Below are positions 43,622 to 51,947 of a DNA stretch of 64,000 bases, in pieces; position 1 is the stretch's first letter; each line of letters opens with the position of its first letter. This stretch comes from Cyclobacteriaceae bacterium (lineage in GTDB: Bacteria > Bacteroidota > Bacteroidia > Cytophagales > Cyclobacteriaceae), in assembly GCA_022842845.1 (NCBI GenBank), contig JALHOT010000002.1:186001-250000 (forward strand), in the 5' to 3' direction. The translations under genes and the position numbers were made by a program. The notes beneath the pieces were generated by a model that saw only the letters and a list, made by a program, of their open reading frames with translations, did no database searches and had not been told where the DNA came from.

Positions 43622-44050
43622 TCAAGACAGCCTTCTTTTTTTGAGGTAAAAATCCTCACGCTTTCTCATTGCTGCTTTTTGGTCGGCCTTTTTATCCCTA
43701 TACCCTGCTAAGTGCAGCACTCCATGGATTAGCACTCTGTGGAGCTCATCTTCGAAGGTCTTTGAAAACTTTGTGGTGTTTTCACGCACCCGATCAATAC
43801 TGATATAAATCTCCCCCTCTATCAACCCCTCTTCTTCCGAAAGATCGAAGGTTATAATATCTGTAAGGGTATTATGGTTTAAAAACTGAATGTTTCGCTG
43901 CAGCAGGTCTTCATCAGTGCAGAATACATAGCTGAGCGACTTCAGTTGGAAGCCTTCTTTTTGTATGGCCTCTTTAATCCAGGCTTTGAGCTTTAAAGCT
44001 TGTTTTAGCTTAAAGGGTATGTTTTCGTAGAAAAATTGAACAGAACCCAT
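43622..44050 (-). CDS. ybeY: rRNA maturation endoribonuclease YbeY
   Basis: 142 residues. A zinc-dependent endoribonuclease needed for 16S rRNA 3' maturation and ribosome quality control. The signature HGVLHLAGYRD spans 109-119: His109 and His113 are two of the zinc ligands, while the third ligand, His in most YbeY (GYDH), is Asp119 here. Other family features are NHNTLTDIITFDLSEE and the C-terminal MRKRE. It shares a single base with the upstream ATPase gene (stop and start overlap at 44050), so translation is coupled. It is the last gene of the DUF4175 / ATPase / ybeY run. Confidence 0.93.
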   Translation of the reverse strand: MGSVQFFYENIPFKLKQALKLKAWIKEAIQKEGFQLKSLSYVFCTDEDLLQRNIQFLNHNTLTDIITFDLSEEEGLIEGEIYISIDRVRENTTKFSKTFEDELHRVLIHGVLHLAGYRDKKADQKAAMRKREDFYLKKRRLS

Positions 44051-44454
44051 CAGGCATTCATGTAAAAACTAAGTTCTACTTCCCGTCCATGATCGCGGAA
44101 TTGAACTTCATCAGAAAGGTGTTTCATTAAAAAGATCCCACGCCCCCCTGGCTTTTCAAGATTTTCTGGTGAAGTGGGATCTGGAAGGCTGTGAAAATTG
44201 AAGCCCTTGCCTTCGTCTTTAATTATGAACTTCAGCAGGTTTTCATTAAGAGTAAGGCTCAACAACACATTTTTAGAGGAATCGCCCATGTTGCCATGTT
44301 TGATGGCATTGTTTACGGCCTCTGTCACAGCAATCATGATGTTGCCATAAATGTCATCATCTAAATGAAAGCGCTCTTTGGCATTATCGATGAAGCTTTC
44401 GATCATCCGAATGTTCTCAGTAATGGAAGGAATTTGAACACTAATGCTATTCAT
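44050..44454 (-). CDS. RsbW/SpoIIAB-like ATP-binding protein (anti-sigma-factor kinase family)
   Basis: 134 residues, a single HATPase_c_2 domain: N-box IAVTEAVNNAIKHGN, G1 box IIKDEGKGFN, and G2 box GGRGIFLMKHLSDEVQF. Such proteins bind ATP, act as serine/threonine kinases on anti-anti-sigma factors, and can sequester sigma factors. No STAS-domain antagonist or sigma factor gene is beside it, so the partner is unknown. It begins two bases after the DUF4175 gene stop and overlaps ybeY, which places it in a compact operon. Confidence 0.9.
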   Translation of the reverse strand: MNSISVQIPSITENIRMIESFIDNAKERFHLDDDIYGNIMIAVTEAVNNAIKHGNMGDSSKNVLLSLTLNENLLKFIIKDEGKGFNFHSLPDPTSPENLEKPGGRGIFLMKHLSDEVQFRDHGREVELSFYMNA

Positions 44455-44456
44455 AT

Positions 44457-47400
44457 CTATTGGTCGCGCAATCGTTTAAAATATTCGTTTACCTCCTGCT
44501 TATAGTAAGGGAAAAGCTTGGGTGGCACCGTCTTCAGCAATTCTACTTCTTTTTCCTTGAGTCGCAAATATTCCTCAAAAGCCTTGGGCATTTCTTTGTT
44601 ATAGTCTTTGGCCGTCTCCCCTTTACGCTCTTCTTCTTCCTCTTGTTCTCGCATAGACTGCTCCGCTTCCAGCAATCGGCTCTCAATCTCTTTCTGTCTG
44701 CGTAGAAGTTGCTCAGTCAACTGCTTATTGACCAGATCCATTTCGCTTTGTTCCATTTTATTAAGGAGATCACCACCAGGCATCTCTTTGCCTTGTTGTT
44801 TCATTTTTTCCTGAAACTCCTGCAGGGCCCTTCGAATTCTTTCCTGTTCAGCGGCTGTTTTGGCCAATTCTTCAGAAAGCTCTTTGCCACTCTTACCCCC
44901 ATTTTTCATTTCCTGGATTCGCTGGTTAAGCTGCTGCTGCATTTGGGAAAGGCTTTGCTGCTTGCCCTTCTTCTTTCCTTTGCCGGCACTTGGTTTGGCA
45001 TTGGCCATCATTTGCATCATCATATCAAAATGATCATCAAGCATAAGGGCCAGGTTATTAATGGAGGTCATGGCAAATTGCATCTCTGTTTGTGCGGGCC
45101 CCCTTCTTCTTTCTTTGTTGGCTTCAATGGTCTTATCTAAGTGGTCGTCTAATTCTGTCACTTCTTTGGTTACTATAGAGCCCATCATCGGATCACGTTT
45201 ACCAAGAGCTAACAAGCTGTCTTCCAATATCTTAGCATCATCTTTGATCTTAATTTGCTGTTGTGCTAGGGGGTTAAAGCGCGGGTCGCTTTGGTTCAGT
45301 TCACGGAAATTATTGATCAAATTTTCCTGGTCAAAAGATAGCTTGATAAGCCCATGAATGATTTGGCGAAGGCTTTCCATATTGGCCATATCCATTTCCA
45401 TGCTCATGGCGCTTTGCATGCTTTCCATCTTTTCTTTCATCTGCTGCATTTGCTGAATGGCCTTCTGCTGCGCCTCTTTAGATTTACCTGGCTTGCCTTC
45501 TTCTAAAGACTCTTTGCTTTGCTGCTGTTGTTGTTCCACGTTTTGTTGTTGCTCTTCTTCGGGCATTTCCAAGTCAGTACCAGAGACCTCTTTGTCAAGG
45601 TCCTTGATTTCATCCAACTGTTTGCCCAGCTCCTTGAAGTCTTCTGCTACTTTTTCTTGCTCCTTTGCCAGCTCTTCGTTGCTCTTGCTTTCTTCGCCCT
45701 TGCTACGTTTATCATTCTTTTCTGTTTCTTTAAGCAGCTCTTTTTGTTCTTGCAGATTTTTTTCAAGTTGTTGCGAGGCTTGTTCTACTTTGCTCTCCAG
45801 TTGCAGTTGCTTGAATAGCTCTAAAGTTCTGTCAAGCTCTTTTTCCAGATTGCTGCTATTCTTCTGCATCTTGTCCAGGAGTTTTTCCATCTCGCGGGCA
45901 TCTGCATTTTCTTTCAAGAGTTTTTCAAGTTCTTCAAAAAGCTTTCGGGTCTCTTCGTCCAGAAGGTCTTCCATTAACTTTTGAATTTGTTCAGCCTTTT
46001 CCTTAATGCGTTCACTCTCTTCAGTAAAAGCTTCCTTTTTGTCTTGCAGCTGTTTATTTTCTTGCTTCAGTTCGTTCAATAAATTCTCCAACTCTTTTTT
46101 CTGCTGCAGAATGTCTTCAAGCTTTTTCTTATCCTGCCAGTTCATGCTTTGGGTTGACTTGAGTTGCTTGGCAGATTCTTCTAACTGCTTTTGCAATTCT
46201 GCTGCACGCGCCTGGCTCTGCGAAATTTTTTGTTGTGTTGCTTTTTCTGATTGACGAATGTTGGTGGCCAGTTCTTCTTTTGTGGGCAAGGCAAATGTGT
46301 AAGTGGCCGATCGTGTGGACTTACTTCCGTTAACGGCATCGTTGTCCCACACTTCCAGATAATAATTCAGCTTACCACCTGCTGCTAGATTTAACGTATC
46401 CAATCGCCAGAGAAAGAAGAAGTTTTGCTGCGATTGATTGGCTACAATAGGGATGCTGATTTCACGTGGCGCTTTTTTAACAGATTCGTCCAACACCACA
46501 AGGTTTAGTTTTCTCAAACCGTAGTCATCGCGAAGCGAACCACTCAGGCTTACATATTGATACAGAACAGAATCTTTGGCAGCCATGATGGCAAGCTCCG
46601 GGTGCTGATCTTTGATCACTTCCAACTGGTAACGGATTTGATCTTTATTTGTGCCGTTATCATTGTTAAGTGTTAATTCATACTCAGCAGAGTTTTTAAA
46701 TGTATTACTAAAAACAAAAAGATTATCGCTAGCCTTACTCAACAAATAGGGTGACTGGGCATCGTTGGAAAAGCGCAGGGTAACATTGTTACTATTGTTA
46801 GTACCAATGCGCCAGGTTATGCGCGTTCCTTGAGGCACCACGAGGTTGCCGGCATTTTTTATTTCTTCAGGTTTTCTTTGAAGATAACCAGGGTACTCTA
46901 ACAAGAGGTTGAAGTCTCTTAGCTCTGGTCTGTTGACGACTTTAATGGTATACTCATCGGAGTAGAAACCAGCGGCTTCTAACTGAAAAGAGAAATCTTC
47001 CTGCAGGCGATCAAATTCGTATGTAAAAATATTATTACCGGCATTGACGAGTTTCATTCGTTGCTTGCCGCGCATCAAATACATATCACCGGGTAAGGCT
47101 TTACCTTCTAAAGCAACTTCGAGCGTAAAGTTTTCATTGGCAAAAGTTTGTGTGCTCTTGTTTCTGATGATAAAGCGAAAGGGTGCCTCAGGCGAAAATT
47201 GTTGATTAAACTTAACGATTCTCTCTGTGCTCTGGGTAAGAACGCTATGATTGACAAGTAAAATGACCAGTACAACAAGAAGTGGAGCTGCCAGAAATTT
47301 GAGGTAGCGAAAGTTATCCCTGAAACTGATGACGCCATCGAAGGAGAAAGGCTGAAAGGTTTGGGCTTTTTGCCGAATGCTGGCTGCACCTAAAAAAGAA

Positions 47401-47753
47401 TCACTGGCTGATAATTGAAAGAAGTTTAAGAGCCTGTCTTTGATTTGTGGTATATGTTCACCGATCAGTCGGGCGCTTTGTTCATTGTCAAGCCCTTGAT
47501 TGGCCAGCCAAAAACGCAAGGGCTCTCGCAAAAACTGGTAAAGGCAAAAAGCAATAACAGCGAAAAAAAGACCTAACAATAAAAGACGCACAGAAGAATC
47601 TAGCCAAAGAGCATACTCCAATAAAGAAGCTAAGAGAAAATAAGCCAGCACAATGGAGGTGCTCAGAAGAACTCCTTTTAAAAAAGTGTTGAGATAATAC
47701 TTCCTGCGAAAGGCAGCGACCTTATCATGCACCTGTTTTATTTCCTCCCCCAT
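44457..47753 (-). CDS. DUF4175 family membrane-anchored coiled-coil protein
   Basis: 1098 residues. Two TM helices near the N-terminus (about 26-48 and 54-72) and one near 150-170, then Ig-like beta domains (about 190-480) and a very long charged Gln/Glu/Lys-rich coiled coil (about 500-860). A C-terminal helical region holds Met/Gln-rich stretches (MMQMMANAKPSAGKGKKKGKQQSLSQMQQQLNQ). This layout is typical of DUF4175, a Bacteroidota and alphaproteobacterial family of unknown function, probably an envelope structural protein spanning the periplasm. First gene of the operon with the RsbW-like ATPase and ybeY. The strong codon bias of the coiled coil produces long spurious reading frames on the opposite strand. 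Confidence 0.85.
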   Translation of the reverse strand: MGEEIKQVHDKVAAFRRKYYLNTFLKGVLLSTSIVLAYFLLASLLEYALWLDSSVRLLLLGLFFAVIAFCLYQFLREPLRFWLANQGLDNEQSARLIGEHIPQIKDRLLNFFQLSASDSFLGAASIRQKAQTFQPFSFDGVISFRDNFRYLKFLAAPLLVVLVILLVNHSVLTQSTERIVKFNQQFSPEAPFRFIIRNKSTQTFANENFTLEVALEGKALPGDMYLMRGKQRMKLVNAGNNIFTYEFDRLQEDFSFQLEAAGFYSDEYTIKVVNRPELRDFNLLLEYPGYLQRKPEEIKNAGNLVVPQGTRITWRIGTNNSNNVTLRFSNDAQSPYLLSKASDNLFVFSNTFKNSAEYELTLNNDNGTNKDQIRYQLEVIKDQHPELAIMAAKDSVLYQYVSLSGSLRDDYGLRKLNLVVLDESVKKAPREISIPIVANQSQQNFFFLWRLDTLNLAAGGKLNYYLEVWDNDAVNGSKSTRSATYTFALPTKEELATNIRQSEKATQQKISQSQARAAELQKQLEESAKQLKSTQSMNWQDKKKLEDILQQKKELENLLNELKQENKQLQDKKEAFTEESERIKEKAEQIQKLMEDLLDEETRKLFEELEKLLKENADAREMEKLLDKMQKNSSNLEKELDRTLELFKQLQLESKVEQASQQLEKNLQEQKELLKETEKNDKRSKGEESKSNEELAKEQEKVAEDFKELGKQLDEIKDLDKEVSGTDLEMPEEEQQQNVEQQQQQSKESLEEGKPGKSKEAQQKAIQQMQQMKEKMESMQSAMSMEMDMANMESLRQIIHGLIKLSFDQENLINNFRELNQSDPRFNPLAQQQIKIKDDAKILEDSLLALGKRDPMMGSIVTKEVTELDDHLDKTIEANKERRRGPAQTEMQFAMTSINNLALMLDDHFDMMMQMMANAKPSAGKGKKKGKQQSLSQMQQQLNQRIQEMKNGGKSGKELSEELAKTAAEQERIRRALQEFQEKMKQQGKEMPGGDLLNKMEQSEMDLVNKQLTEQLLRRQKEIESRLLEAEQSMREQEEEEERKGETAKDYNKEMPKAFEEYLRLKEKEVELLKTVPPKLFPYYKQEVNEYFKRLRDQ

Positions 47754-47880
47754 TTTGCGTGTGGTACTCAGTCCGTTAAACTAAAAACGAAAAATCAAGC
47801 TGCAGAGTTTGCAACTAATAAAAATAGTGAGTTAATCAGGCTTGTCAAGCATTTTATGCAGAAGGGTATTTGGCAGGGCT

Positions 47881-48645
47881 TTACTGCTTCAATTCAAGGA
47901 AAACCGGGCAATGGTCAGAGTGTTTTGCATCGGGCAAATGCATGCATCGTTTCAATCTTTTCTCAAGAGAAGCAGCTACCAGCTGATAGTCGATTCGCCA
48001 ACCCAAATTTTTCTTTCGTGATCCTGCCCGATACGACCACCAGGAGTAATGGTGCGGATCTTTGGTGAAATGCCTGAAAGCATCTATGTAACCTAAGGTT
48101 AGGAATTGACTGAACCAGGCACGTTCTTCAGGGGTAAAGCCGGGAGAATTTTTATTGACAACAGGGTTGTGAATATCAATGGCCTGATGGCAAACATTGA
48201 AGTCGCCATTGATGATTAGGTCAGGTACTTTTTTTTGAAGCTTTGTTATATAGTCAGAGAAAAAATCCAACCATTCCAATTTGAACACCTGCCTTTCATC
48301 ACTGCTGGAGCCAGAGGGCATGTAGGTGGTAAGGATAGACACATCGGCAAAATCTACTCTTAACACCCTACCCTCATTGTCATATTTTGACTCGCCACAG
48401 CCATGTTCCACGTGTAAAGGTTTTTGCTTGCTTAGAATAGCCACACCGCTGTAGCCTTTTTTCTGAGCCGAGTGCCAGTATATGTGGTAGCCCAAATCTT
48501 GAAAAGGACTAAGATCTACCTGGTCAAGGTTTGCCTTTACTTCTTGCAGGCAAAGCACATCTGCCTGCGTTGCTTTGATCCAGGCCAGAAAATCTTTTTC
48601 AAGGGCAGCTCTGATACCGTTAATGTTGTAGGTAAGAATTTTCAT
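47881..48645 (-). CDS. xth: Exodeoxyribonuclease III
   Basis: 254 residues of the EEP (exonuclease-endonuclease-phosphatase) fold. It removes 3' blocking groups and cuts at abasic sites in base excision repair. Visible motifs: YNINGIRAA, catalytic Glu35 (LCLQEVKA), INGDFNVCHQAIDIHNP (Asp/Asn metal site), RIDYQLVA, and the terminal KHSDHCPVFLEL with the catalytic Asp and His. The length fits ExoA/XthA (250-268). It starts 12 bases after the small hypothetical gene upstream and so is probably the last gene of the operon with the AhpD-like gene; the region 47754-47880 holds nothing else I can recognise. Confidence 0.95.
   Translation of the reverse strand: MKILTYNINGIRAALEKDFLAWIKATQADVLCLQEVKANLDQVDLSPFQDLGYHIYWHSAQKKGYSGVAILSKQKPLHVEHGCGESKYDNEGRVLRVDFADVSILTTYMPSGSSSDERQVFKLEWLDFFSDYITKLQKKVPDLIINGDFNVCHQAIDIHNPVVNKNSPGFTPEERAWFSQFLTLGYIDAFRHFTKDPHHYSWWSYRAGSRKKNLGWRIDYQLVAASLEKRLKRCMHLPDAKHSDHCPVFLELKQ
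48404..48416. promoter_or_regulatory. Partial parS-like site inside xth
   Basis: TGTTCCACGTGTA, identical to the inverse of 41301-41313. One half is a perfect ParB half-site; the other is degenerate. Confidence 0.35.
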
Positions 48646-48657
48646 GAATTGCTTAGC

Positions 48658-49062
48658 TTAAGTTTCAGGATTTTCATCCTGCGTTCGCAAAGCAGCGGGC
48701 AGTTCATACACCCAACCGTATTCCTTTTCAAAGAACTCAATGACGTGCATCTTCAGCAGTGTTTCCTGGGAAAGTAAATCCACATGTGGAAGTTTTTTAA
48801 CCAGTTTCCAATGGGGCCACCCTTGTTCATCCAAGCCCTCTAATTCATAATAGCCTGACAAGCTTAGCACCTTGCAAATAGCAATATGCATCAGGTCCTG
48901 CTTTTCTTCCTTAGAAAAATATTGAGCTCCCCTGCCCAATTCCTGCATCCCTATGAGGAATAGAACACTGTTTAAATCCTTAGGTCTTTTGCCAACGGTT
49001 TGCTGAAGGTATTTCATTAAACCAGCCCACTTTCTGTCGAAATCAAGATCGCGCTTATACAT
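48658..49062 (-). CDS. Conserved hypothetical protein between the AhpD-like and xth genes
   Basis: 134 residues from the ATG at 49060-49062, whose start overlaps the last codons of the AhpD-like gene by eight bases. It is a soluble, mostly helical protein with many Trp/Tyr (WAGLMKYLQQTVGKRPKDLNSVLFLIGMQELG, then SLSGYYELEGLDEQGWPHW). I do not recognise a family. The 5' overlap and the 12-base gap to xth indicate a three-gene operon. Function unknown; a link to DNA repair is only a guess from its neighbour. Confidence 0.7.
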   Translation of the reverse strand: MYKRDLDFDRKWAGLMKYLQQTVGKRPKDLNSVLFLIGMQELGRGAQYFSKEEKQDLMHIAICKVLSLSGYYELEGLDEQGWPHWKLVKKLPHVDLLSQETLLKMHVIEFFEKEYGWVYELPAALRTQDENPET

Positions 49063-49399
49063 TTTTATTGAGCTCGTCCCAATATTCAAAAGCCCTTCTT
49101 AAATGGGGTACTACAATGGTTCCACCGATTAAAGTAGATATGCCCATGGCCTCCTGTACCTCATCTGTTGTTAATCCTACCTCTTTGCATTTTCCCAAAT
49201 GGTAGCGCACGCAATCATCGCAACGCAGCACCAGAGAGCAAGTCAGACCGATCAGTTCTTTGGATTTTACATCTAATGCGCCAGGAGCATAGGCGTTTGT
49301 GTCCAGGTTAAAAATCCGCTTGATGATCAGGCTATCAGATGCCATGATTCTCTCATTCATTTTGCTGCGGTAGCTATTGAAGTCTTCTACTAATCCCAT
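49055..49399 (-). CDS. AhpD-like / carboxymuconolactone decarboxylase family protein
   Basis: 114 residues from the ATG at 49397-49399. Motif CDDCVRYH gives the CxxC and the histidine of AhpD-like proteins, in LIGLTCSLVLRCDDCVRYHLGKCKEVGLT. Members are small helical peroxidase-like or decarboxylase proteins; many act in thiol-peroxide defence. A TATATTTG box at 49421-49428 places transcription start between it and an upstream in-frame start at 49423, which supports the ATG chosen here. First gene of an operon with the hypothetical gene and xth. Confidence 0.85.
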   Translation of the reverse strand: MGLVEDFNSYRSKMNERIMASDSLIIKRIFNLDTNAYAPGALDVKSKELIGLTCSLVLRCDDCVRYHLGKCKEVGLTTDEVQEAMGISTLIGGTIVVPHLRRAFEYWDELNKNV

Positions 49400-49420
49400 T
49401 TTCTTGTAACTTAATTTCAG

Positions 49421-49428
49421 CAAATATA
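49421..49428 (-). promoter_or_regulatory. Bacteroidota -7 promoter box (TATATTTG) for the AhpD-like operon
   Basis: On the minus strand the sequence is TATATTTG, an exact match to the TAnnTTTG consensus. Transcription would start about 7 bases downstream, roughly 14 bases before the start codon. No clear -33 TTG was found. Confidence 0.55.
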
Positions 49429-49438
49429 TCGTTTCGTT

Positions 49439-50137
49439 GTGAAGTTATCCGGGCGCAATATCTTTCTCGATTTTCTATCGTTGTTTTATCCTCGCTATTG
49501 CATGGCCTGTGCTGGATCCTTAATTAAGGGCGAAGAAATTCTTTGCACAGAATGTTTAGTAGAGTTGCCAAAAACCAATTTTCATAAGCAATCTGACAAT
49601 CCTTTATTTGAGCGTCTATCGTTACGAATACCCTTACGCCATGCTTTTGCTCTTTACCATTTTAAAAAAGGAGGTCGGGTGCAAGAGCTTTTGCACGAAC
49701 TTAAATACAAGAACCATCCTGAGATTGGACAAAAACTGGGCGCTGTGTATGGCACAGAACTTTTATCCTCTGGCTACGCTCAGGTTTTTGATATGATTGT
49801 TCCGGTGCCGCTTCACCCTAACCGCCAAAGAAGCCGCGGCTACAATCAAAGTACAGAATTTGCCAAGGGCCTTTCGCAGGTTTTGAATATTCCCTATACA
49901 GAAAACTTTGTTAAGCGAAGCGTACAAACAACCACCCAAACACGGAAATCCAGGTTAAACCGATGGAGGAATGTGAGCGAGGTTTTTCAAATGATGAATG
50001 AGGATGAAATTAAGGGAAAACATGTTTTGCTGGTAGACGATGTCGTTACTACGGGTGCTACGCTGGAGGCTTGCTCAACCGCTTTGATGCAATCAGGGTG
50101 TTCTTGTATTTCTGTTGCCTGCATGGCGGTGGCATAA
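49439..50137 (+). CDS. comF: ComF family amidophosphoribosyltransferase-like protein
   Basis: 232 residues starting at GTG (49439-49441). The N-terminus has a zinc ribbon (C21, C24, C36, C39) and the C-terminal domain has a type I phosphoribosyltransferase fold with the PRPP loop VLLVDDVVTTGAT at 196-208. ComF is required for DNA uptake during transformation in naturally competent bacteria, though many Bacteroidota carry it without known competence. The start lies 39 bases from the divergent AhpD-like start, so their promoters overlap. A strong terminator follows. Confidence 0.9.
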   Translation: MKLSGRNIFLDFLSLFYPRYCMACAGSLIKGEEILCTECLVELPKTNFHKQSDNPLFERLSLRIPLRHAFALYHFKKGGRVQELLHELKYKNHPEIGQKLGAVYGTELLSSGYAQVFDMIVPVPLHPNRQRSRGYNQSTEFAKGLSQVLNIPYTENFVKRSVQTTTQTRKSRLNRWRNVSEVFQMMNEDEIKGKHVLLVDDVVTTGATLEACSTALMQSGCSCISVACMAVA

Positions 50138-50143
50138 AACAAA

Positions 50144-50170
50144 AAACCCTGAGACAAAGTCTCAGGGTTT
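50144..50170. terminator. Bidirectional terminator between comF and gldJ
   Basis: A perfect 12-base stem, AAACCCTGAGAC (50144-50155) and GTCTCAGGGTTT (50159-50170), with a 3-base loop. A/T runs flank it on both sides. It separates two convergent genes. Confidence 0.88.
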
Positions 50171-50191
50171 CTTATGTATAAATTCTTATGC

Positions 50192-51427
50192 TTAGTAGTT
50201 AGAACCTGCACGGATCATAGCGCAACGGAAACCAACAGTAGCTGTGGCAGAATCTTGATCTAAATATCTACGAGTACCTGGAGACATCCAGTAGGCAACA
50301 TCCTTCCAAGAACCACCCTTGTAAACTCGGGCCTTATCTGTTACCAATGAGAAGAAAGCCTCTGGGTTTTTCTCAATGTTGTTATAGCCGTTATCGCCTG
50401 TGTTACCTTTGGCATTATCCAAGAAACCATCTCTACGGATAGGGTTTAGATCATCAAAATCCTGGTAAGACATAGGGCGGTAAACATCCTGCACCCACTC
50501 GCTTACGTTACCGGCCATGTTATACAAACCGTAATCGTTAGGTGGAAATTCGTAGATGTATGAGGTAATAAGGGCTCCATCATTTAAGCGACCAGCAATA
50601 CCGGCATAGTCACCACGGCCTCTTTTGAAGTTAGCAAGCATGAAACCCATCTGAGCTCCGTAAGGGTTACGCACTGCGTGACCATCCCATGGATAGATGC
50701 GTTGGTGGGTTTGCATTTCCTCTAACCATTGTGTACCTATAAGCGCTTGTGCTGCATACTCCCATTCTGCTTCTGTAGGAAGGCGGTAAGCAGGAATTAC
50801 GATGCCGGATTCCAAAGGAATACGACCATCTGTTTCTGCATACTCTTCGCCTGCGTTAGAGGCAAGTACTTTATTCACGGCCAAAGTTCTCCAGGTAGCA
50901 TAAGCGCTGGCTTGTGTCCAGCTAACACCCACAACCGGGAAATAGCGGAAACCAGGGTAACGCAGGTAATGATCTACGTACGGATCGTTAAAAGCTAAAC
51001 GGCTTCTCCAAACAAGCGTATCAGGCAAAGCGCGCTGATAAGCCTCTTGTGTAGAATCTTTAGCAAGATTGTGCAGGTATTCTAACCAGTGGATATTGGC
51101 GATTTCAGTTTCGTCCATGTAGAAAGAAGCCACGGAAACAGTTCTTTCGATGTTATCGCGAGAAGCCATCACATCTTCTTCAAAAGAACCCATTACGGCA
51201 CGGCCGCCTTCGATGAAAACCATGTTGGGTGCATCTGGCTGTCCTTCAAAAGGACTTACCATAAAGCCGCCTTCGTCTTCATTATTGTAAGCAAGGCCGG
51301 TAGCCGTGCTCATTTGTCCGGGGTTCTGCGCAGTGGGCTTGCCGCCACCTCCGCCAAAAAGTGAACACCCTGTAAGTGCTGCGGAAGCACCTACTGTAGC
51401 AAAAAGGACTCTGAAAGAGTATTTCAT
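50192..51427 (-). CDS. gldJ: Gliding-motility/type IX secretion lipoprotein, GldJ-like
   Basis: 411 residues, lipoprotein signal with lipobox LTGC (Cys21). The mature part is a formylglycine-generating-enzyme (SUMF1) fold: VFIEGGRAVMGS, SFYMDETEIANIHWLEYL, ALPDTLVWRSRLAFNDPYVDHYLRYPGFRYFPVVGVSWTQASAYATWRT, and the final WKDVAYWMSPGTRRYLDQDSATATVGFRC. The insert around ALPDTLVW and the PVVGVSW segment match the GldJ/GldK branch rather than true sulfatase activators. GldK, PorK or a housekeeping SUMF1 protein remain alternatives. These lipoproteins belong to the type IX secretion and gliding machinery at the outer membrane. Confidence 0.72.
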   Translation of the reverse strand: MKYSFRVLFATVGASAALTGCSLFGGGGGKPTAQNPGQMSTATGLAYNNEDEGGFMVSPFEGQPDAPNMVFIEGGRAVMGSFEEDVMASRDNIERTVSVASFYMDETEIANIHWLEYLHNLAKDSTQEAYQRALPDTLVWRSRLAFNDPYVDHYLRYPGFRYFPVVGVSWTQASAYATWRTLAVNKVLASNAGEEYAETDGRIPLESGIVIPAYRLPTEAEWEYAAQALIGTQWLEEMQTHQRIYPWDGHAVRNPYGAQMGFMLANFKRGRGDYAGIAGRLNDGALITSYIYEFPPNDYGLYNMAGNVSEWVQDVYRPMSYQDFDDLNPIRRDGFLDNAKGNTGDNGYNNIEKNPEAFFSLVTDKARVYKGGSWKDVAYWMSPGTRRYLDQDSATATVGFRCAMIRAGSNY

Positions 51428-51683
51428 TGGAATTTGATTTTAAAAAGAAATGCTAATATAAAGATATCTGCAAAAGTTTTCCAAACCCGTTGAGGCTAAA
51501 TTAAAACTTCAATAGATGAGAGTGAAACGGCCTATCGCTCAGTCTATTGTTTTGAGATTGTACTTTCTCTTTTTGGGAAGAACAGATATCTACCAAATGC
51601 TTTTTCTGCCGTTAAGTGGCGAAAACAGTGCTAATCAGATTTTGGCACGCTATTCCTATAAGCATTGAGGAAAACCAGTACTT

Positions 51684-51947
51684 ATGTACACAATAACGGA
51701 CTTCCGCCTGATGCCTTTTCACAAGAAATGTGATGTGATTACCTTCAATGGCACTTACATTTTGCAGCGCACATTGGGTGATTGTAAGGTGTTTCTTTAC
51801 GACACAGGGGCTTTTTTCGCAGAGGTATTTTACTCACCGAAGTACCAAAAAGTACTGATGATCAATGCTTTCGACAAGCTTGTAGGACTCGATCCTTATT
51901 TAGAAGATATTTCTTTGGATGACTTGAGCTCAAAAACGTGCATGTGA
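51684..51947 (+). CDS. Small hypothetical protein
   Basis: 87 residues, soluble and aromatic-rich (FNGTYILQRTLGDCKVFLYDTGAFFAEVFYSPKYQKVLMINAFDKL), with no signal peptide or motif I recognise. The last 52 bases overlap the 3' end of mfd on the other strand. Support for coding comes from balanced codon use and an uninterrupted frame; the small size leaves doubt. Compositionally it resembles small conserved Cytophagales proteins of unknown function. The 256-base gap upstream (51428-51683) has no other gene. Confidence 0.55.
   Translation: MYTITDFRLMPFHKKCDVITFNGTYILQRTLGDCKVFLYDTGAFFAEVFYSPKYQKVLMINAFDKLVGLDPYLEDISLDDLSSKTCM

Noticed and set aside
45457-45984. 175-residue Ser/Cys-rich reading frame on the plus strand
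   Set aside because: It is the exact antisense of the Gln/Glu/Lys-rich coiled coil of the DUF4175 gene. Low-complexity sense codons create long stop-free antisense frames; no start signal or motif supports it.
47727-48068. 113-residue plus-strand frame over the xth 3' end
   Set aside because: Antisense to exodeoxyribonuclease III, whose catalytic motifs are intact.
51632-51655. Sigma-54-like promoter (TTGGCACG) upstream of 51684
   Set aside because: The -24 element is perfect but the sequence at -12 lacks the required GC, so the match is incomplete.
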